In this document: in pieces, positions 58,429-64,000 of the stretch
Layout: each line of letters opens with the position of its first letter
How positions within the stretch are numbered: position 1 is the stretch's first letter
Origin: Pinus tabuliformis
Lineage: Eukaryota; Streptophyta; Pinopsida; Pinales; Pinaceae
DNA length: 64,000 nucleotides
Reading direction: 5' to 3'
NCBI GenBank assembly: GCA_031772625.1
Contig: CM062817.1
Location: 886,204,184-886,268,183 of the forward strand
Program-made: the position numbers and the translations under genes
The notes under the pieces: model-generated
Told to the model about the DNA's origin: nothing
The model's input: only the letters and a program-made list of their open reading frames with translations
Database searches by the model: none

Positions 58429-59581
58429 TGCATTAGGTCAAGCACGTAAAAATGATAAGTTATTAAAGTCATGCCAAGAGCCTAGCAATGTGATGGATTG
58501 ATCACATGCCAAGACTAGAACATTTTAAAGTTTAGTTGTGAAAAGTTTTTGATATTTAGTTAAGATTAGTTAGGAACATCTAGTTAAAAGAAATGATTTT
58601 ATAGCTAGTAGGTAGTTAGAGCTAAGAGTAATTGGTTCACATCCGTGGACTCATTTCTTGGACAGTTGCTTTTAGATTTTAAAGAGAGGAACATTTTTTG
58701 GTGTGGGAGAGAGGTACGTTGTTTTGTTCTCTGTGTGAGATTGAAGTCAATGGAGATGGAAATTAATACATCCATGAGATCAATATGTGGGAATTGATCC
58801 TCGATCTGTGTGAATCTATGTGAACTAGATGTAGCATGTGGAGTTAGTTGTTAACTAAACAACATTCTTAGGCAAGGGTTTTTTTTAATCAGCGAATCAA
58901 ATTTGTAAGTGTGTGTGAGATAGTTGTTTGCATATGCATTTGTGAAGTTTGTGAATTTTAATAATAATATCTAAAGATTGAAACTGATTTGGTCATTAAA
59001 CCACTACGTTTAACAAAGAATTCATGCATTGCATTCTCTCTGTTCTTTACATTTGGATGAGACTAAAATATAGACCTAGAGAACCATATTACAGTTAAAT
59101 CTTTTAATCACAGTTTGCATCAAATCTTGTGTATTGAAAGGAGTCATTTACATTACAAGTTCGAGAATACAAATCACTCCGTATCAAGCCAACAGAATAA
59201 TGGAAATTCGTAAGGGAAATTCGTCATCAAACTTGCAGGTCAATTTTTTATCAAAGGAAGACGAAATTTGAAATTTCGCCATCTGGGTTTTGTTCAGAGT
59301 AGGGTCTATTTGGTAACAAGTATGCGGTTGTCCAAAAAGATCCTTTGTTGGGGAGTTCCGAATTGATCTTTGAACTGTGTTTTTACAAACTACGTGACTA
59401 GGAAAAAAAGACTTGCTATTCCCTTGCGCCAACGCCTGTGGTTTGCAGAGATAGCAGCCATCAATTTGTGCTTGTTGTTCCCTTGCACCAACGCCTATGG
59501 TTTGCAGAGATAGCAACCATCAATTTGTGCTTGTTGTTCCCTTGCACCAACCCTTGTGGTTTGCAGAGATAGCAACCATCA
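58429..59581 (+). repeat. Element F 3' LTR
   Basis: About 1.15 kb partner of 52760-54008, also ending in three 59-bp repeats. No purine-rich tract of the usual quality precedes it. Confidence 0.8.
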
Positions 59582-61150
59582 AGTTTCAGGACTCAATCAT
59601 GGTTAACACATTTGCAACCTTTTAGAAGGAATTTCGACACATGAGTTTTGTACCCAAGGGTGTCAAACCTATTCTAGGACATTCATATCGCACCCAAGTC
59701 GTACATGTGAGTTGTCATCACCAAAATATTGTTACAAGTTTAAAAAAAAATGGAATGCCAACTTTGGGCATGATTTCTGAGGCGGTGAAGGTGAATCTGA
59801 ATATTTCGATACATGGGTTTTTTTCCCAGCATAGTAATTTAGTTAAGCCTCGAACCGTTCATAGAAATTCATCATGGTTTGGAAGATATGCATGTTTCTT
59901 TTACCCCAACTTGTAAAAAAATGCATAATTTTCTCAAATTTCCAAATCATGCCCGAATTTCAGGAAAATATAAAATCAACCATTCAAAATGTATGGGGAA
60001 CGAATATCAACTATTTTGAAAGCATGGGAATCATCTTGTTATGTATCATTTGTATTTTAGGGAAGGAAATCACCCAATCTTATCTTCCAAAAATCATTAT
60101 TGTCGTCTTGGATGTCTTTAATAGTTAAACAATTCAGAGATTGGGGGATTAGTTTTGATCCACCCAAAGCTCTCTTTGTACAAATATTCAAGATAGATCA
60201 AAGCTATGGATATTTGTACTAAGTTTTAGCATAAGTAGCAGATTGACTAAAACAAATGATATCATGGCATGTACAACCAATAAACATATGCTTGATTGTC
60301 ACTATTACCAGGTTAAGTGACATATCATCATCATCATCAACCCAAACTCATAGTCATAAATATCCATGAACTTGGCCAATCAATTTATAACAGTACCATA
60401 GTACCTCTAATAACAAGTACAAATCAATAATGAGCCTTTTTTGCAATATTATTCGTCATACTCTAGTGACAAGACTAGCATCCACACCCATATATTGACC
60501 AACATTTTACACAAATCTCAGATTAACTACTACTACAATAGCCATTATTTTGTTATCACTATTAGAATTCACTGTGTTGCCAAACTTTCACTTGGTGAGT
60601 AGCCCAAAGACAATCGAACAAACAAAACTCTCATACTTGCATCGACAACACAATGTTAGTACATAGTCAAATACAAACCATGTCTCAACAACCCCTCTCA
60701 TATACATGTCTTTGTCATAGGTTGATTTCATGCACACTATTAAACCACTGAATATATACAAAAGGTACATGTTGTCAAACTCATAAGCCACATTCATGTC
60801 TTTGACTTCGAATCAAGCTCATAACTCAGCATTAATTAGCTTCTTGATTGCATGTCTTAGTCATCCCTAGACATGCCTAAAACCAAGCCCTAAACATTAT
60901 TCTCACAAACTAGGATAATGTGGCCTCTGACCAGTGCTCTTGCAATCTGAGACAACCTTAACAAGGCCCTATATAAGATTTCAATTCGTGGTATGAATAC
61001 TCCTTTTGCTGCCCAAACAATGCTACAAACTCAGCTCATGTAGGCTCAAAAAAGACAAGTCAACCCCACCATGAAATGGTATGTCCCTTGGTCAAATTCA
61101 ACCCCATTTAACAAGTATATATACATAATGTGACATCCTCATTTTGATCA
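59582..61150. other. Unassigned AT-rich DNA
   Basis: No gene, RNA gene or known element is supported. Short open stretches have no domain wording. ATCATCATCATCATCA near 60327-60340 is a small simple repeat. Confidence 0.4.
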
Positions 61151-61194
61151 TTCACCATCACATCTTCTCTCCTTTAGAGTAGTCGCATGTGTAA

Positions 61195-61372
61195 CAGAAA
61201 TAGACCAAATTGACTAAAATTTGATGGAGTTTGAGTTTGACCATTGACCATAATTGACCGCAATATGGATATGACCACAAGATCAAGCTTGACAAGAAGT
61301 CAAAAATTGATTGTTTGACCAATGTTGACTTTTGTATTTTTCTAGTTGGTTTGACCAATGTTGACTTATTAG
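61195..61372. repeat. Dense cluster of TTGAC words with a duplicated core
   Basis: At least nine TTGAC words in about 180 bp, several as TTGACC/TTGACT, including an exact repeat of GTTTGACCAATGTTGACTT at about 61313-61331 and 61350-61368. TTGAC(C/T) is the W-box core bound by WRKY factors (established). There is no gene beside it, so a degenerate minisatellite is the simpler explanation. Confidence 0.45.
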
Positions 61373-62684
61373 AAATTAACCAAGTTTGTCTAGTACTAGG
61401 ACTTGGATATTGGCACAGATTTCTAGACAATTTGGATTTGTAAACCTTATTGAAGAATAATTTCTCCTAGAAGAAAAGTTGATGGGTTTTCTCCTAAGGT
61501 TGGGTTTCCCAAAGTTAAAATTGTCATCTCTATTTGTGCATGGCTATCTCTTTATTATCTTACTATTTTCGTTGCATTTATTGTTGATATTTTCTATGTA
61601 TACTTGCTCAATGATATGAATGGCATGAGATATATTGTTTAAAGATCATTAGGTAGTAATTACGAAATCAAAAAAATTGGTTTCTATTGTACATCTTGTA
61701 GAAAATTCAACTTTCTCTAACCCTTACCCCCTCAAAGTTTATACCTAGGGTATTCATTTTTCCTAAGGGTGTTTTTGCACAAGTCATGATAGTTATTTTT
61801 CAATGATCCCCAACCATGGTTTCTTCCATGCAAAATAATAAGCAATTTTCCAAGGATTTGCAACTAATTACCTTCTGGAGACTCCTATCACTTGGTATGT
61901 TGCTTTGTGAAGTCATTCCACAATCTATCCTGATAGCAGATTATCACTATATTGACCTACTAATCTCATGTGACTTCACCAAGACGCAAATGAATTTGCA
62001 GAGTTGGTCAATCCCTACCTTCTAGCACCCTTCTCCGTAGGATTCTCGTCCTTGTCCTACGCTTTAATGTTGCTTCTTGTTGACTTACCACTTTTCAAGA
62101 ATTGCAAACACTAGATCCATCTGAGGTCTCCTCACCAAATATACACTCCTAAGTCATCACACCCACACAAATTATCTAGGTATGTGAGGCCCCTTTCTCC
62201 TTTATCTAAATTGTCACAATGAGGTCAACGAATCCACGACCACCCCTATTTTGAGATTTGCATCATCAATAGCATCTAAGGTACCATTGCCTCTCTTTTG
62301 CCACTATAACTCTCTCTGCAATAACTCTCTTTGTCATTCCCTTGCTTTTTTGTTGTTCATTATCAATCAATACCAATTATTAAAAATTAACCAAAGAGAA
62401 ACAAATTTACAGAGAGGATTATTAAACCAACTAGCAACAATCATAACATACAAACATTAACACCATGTTTAGCCTAAGAAAACCACAACTTCAGGGGAAA
62501 ATCCAACTAATAGAGTCGACACACTAAAATAGAATTTTGACCTACCCTTTTAAAGCCTTCATTACATGAATTCCATGGACATAAAACCATGGGTACATTA
62601 AACCATGTGCCCAAAACCACTACCATTTGACCTAGTCAACTTTAACTATTTTCAGGTGTCAAGTTTACCCAACAAGCTAGAGCA
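61373..62684. other. Unassigned AT-rich DNA
   Basis: No gene supported on either strand; no repeat shared with the rest of the window was noticed. Confidence 0.4.
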
Positions 62685-62983
62685 ACTGCGAGTGCAAATA
62701 AGGGTGTGCAATACTTAGGTGAGGGGTTGATATAGGATGTGAGCCTCTAAGTTGGAGGCTACTAGGGTTTGGCATGAATGTCTTGAGGGTAACTGGAGAC
62801 TCCTTTCGTGCAACAAGAACACATGGAGTCACAAGAATATGGACTTCCCTAGCTAGCCAAGTTGGTCACACTAAAGGTCGTGGCACAATTCAAGGGACTA
62901 CAAGTGCAAAGAAGGGTGTGCACTACTTAGATAAGGGGTTGCTCATGTATGTGAGCTTGTAGGTTGGAAGTTGTTGGGATTTG
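62685..62983 (+). repeat. Diverged ~88-bp direct duplication, period ~212 bp
   Basis: 62685-62773 and 62897-62983 share GTGCAAA.AAGGGTGTGCA, ACTTAG.T.AGGGGTTG and TTGGA.G(C/T)T words at roughly 80%. The spacer is unique. Too diverged to be coding or recent. Confidence 0.55.
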
Positions 62984-63479
62984 TTACCTTGACCCTATTT
63001 ACTAATGGTATTAAACATGTACTATGAGCAACATGGTCTATGGATGGGTGGAATGTCCTAAGTCTACATCTAGTTAGTGTCCAAAAAAATTTACATATTT
63101 TCCTTCCAAAATAATTTATTTACGCTGCAATAATATGTCTTTATATGAATTGCATTAAGTTTTCAATTTGTGATTGTCCTTTACACAAATATATGTTTAT
63201 TTATGAGTTATGGCATTTTAGAGTGCATTCAAACATGCATATCACCCATACAATAATTAAAAACAAAAGGAAAATTCCCAAGAAAAACGAAAGGAAAATA
63301 ACAAAGAAAACAATTGACAATGATAACAAGCAAAGCAATATTCCTTAGCAATTGTTTGGGGCATTGTTTTCAAACACCACCTTATGAAAATTCATCAAGG
63401 GTCATCTAGATGAAAACCAATTTTGTTTATCCTTTCAATTGACCGAGGGAATTGAAGATGATTGTAAGACTAAAGTTTT

Positions 63480-63780
63480 CAAAAACAACATACACAAATT
63501 TCCAAATGGGCACACAAATTACAAAATGAGCAAAGAATGATTATTATCAAACTTAAAGTTTTAACAAAAGAAACAAAAACAAATATACAAATTGGCATCA
63601 AATTTGATAAATGAGCAATCATAGTCTATAGAAAGCAAGCATAAACATAGACAAATATGACATATGAGCATCAAAATTTGCCAAATGGGCAACCACATTT
63701 TGTAGATAACAAACATAACAAAAACAAACATGCCAAATGGGAAATCTTAGCTTATAGATGCTAGCCTATAACAAAATTAG
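63480..63780. repeat. Degenerate ~75-bp tandem repeats
   Basis: Three to four units built on ACAAA..CAAATGGGCA/AATGAGCA..TAGA.A.CAAGCATAA words. Strongly A-rich; no gene. From 63781 to 64000 I see nothing identifiable. Confidence 0.5.
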
Positions 63781-64000
63781 GGTTCAATGTCTTGCAATTA
63801 AATCATATACAATATATAGGATTGGAATTCTAAATGAGAATATTATTGTAGACATTATGTCCACATGGATGTCATTTGACCTAATAAAGGGCAAGCAAAT
63901 CCTTCTCCAACTTGGTATTTGGTTGAGTTGTTAGGCATTTTCAAGGATGTATCATACTTGTACCCAATTCACTTCTCTTGTTTTGCTCATTAGTTTGGAG

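Larger units (their letters stand above)
52760..59581 (+). mobile_element. Element F: chromovirus-type Ty3/Gypsy LTR element
   Basis: 6.8 kb with LTRs 52760-54008 and 58429-59581 around a full set of Gypsy parts on the plus strand: gag, zinc knuckle, protease, reverse transcriptase, RNase H, integrase and a C-terminal chromodomain. The LTR start TGCATTAGG and end GCC/ACCATCA are shared by both copies. In the first ~115 bp compared the LTRs differ by roughly 7%, so the insertion is old. The flanks (GCAAG before, AGTTT after) do not form a target duplication. Broken in several places. Confidence 0.85.

Noticed and set aside
1-64000. tRNA, rRNA, snRNA genes, CRISPR arrays, bacterial-type operons
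   Set aside because: None seen on either strand. TGGTATCAGAGC-like words are retroelement primer sites, not tRNA genes.

Overview
This is repeat-dominated plant nuclear DNA. Nearly every recognisable block is an LTR retrotransposon, a LINE or a small inverted-repeat element, nested inside one another. I found no intact host gene, tRNA, rRNA or CRISPR array. The combination of mostly old, deeply nested Ty3/Gypsy copies, very low gene density, and an Athila/Tat-type element whose wording I associate with conifer gene sets (recollection, not a search) makes a large-genome seed plant likely, with a conifer as first guess. The species cannot be fixed from this window.

Layout. 1-1420: unassigned DNA with degenerate tandem repeats and AT microsatellites. 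1420-38540: three head-to-tail units of one degenerate Ty3/Gypsy element ('A') that share LTRs, each interrupted by a different insertion. Unit 1 holds element B (4350-12456, minus strand), which is young and looks structurally whole but carries only a gag-protease-like gene. The LTR between units 1 and 2 holds unit C (15136-21995), an unrecognised coding unit with a GC-rich, TGACGTCA-bearing upstream region. Unit 3 holds element D (28042-36600, minus strand), an older Athila/Tat-like Gypsy copy with two gag-like segments. 38557 to about 43900: a Copia-like LTR and part of its interior (H, minus strand), broken up by two LINE copies (39901-42335 and 43145-43869). Both LINE copies end just after ORF1. 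The longer one has a ubiquitin-like domain ending in Leu-Arg-Leu-Arg-Gly-Gly ahead of its DUF4283 and CCHC modules. 44106-44433: a foldback MITE-like element. 45400-47250: decayed minus-strand coding DNA (E). About 47260-52759: an LTR-type element with an initiator-Met primer site but no recognisable pol (G). 52760-59581: a chromodomain-bearing Ty3/Gypsy element (F) whose LTRs end in three 59-bp tandem repeats. 59582-64000: AT-rich DNA with diverged local duplications and a dense run of TTGAC words.

Relative timing. B is youngest: its two 1065-bp LTRs differ at about six sites (roughly 0.6%), which is about 0.2 to 1.3 million years under commonly used plant rates. D and F have LTR pairs differing by several percent. 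The A array predates B, C and D because all three interrupt it. The LINEs postdate H. The best candidates for something undescribed are the ubiquitin-fused LINE ORF1 with its ORF1-only architecture, the coding unit C, and the covarying short stem-loops in the non-coding parts of B.
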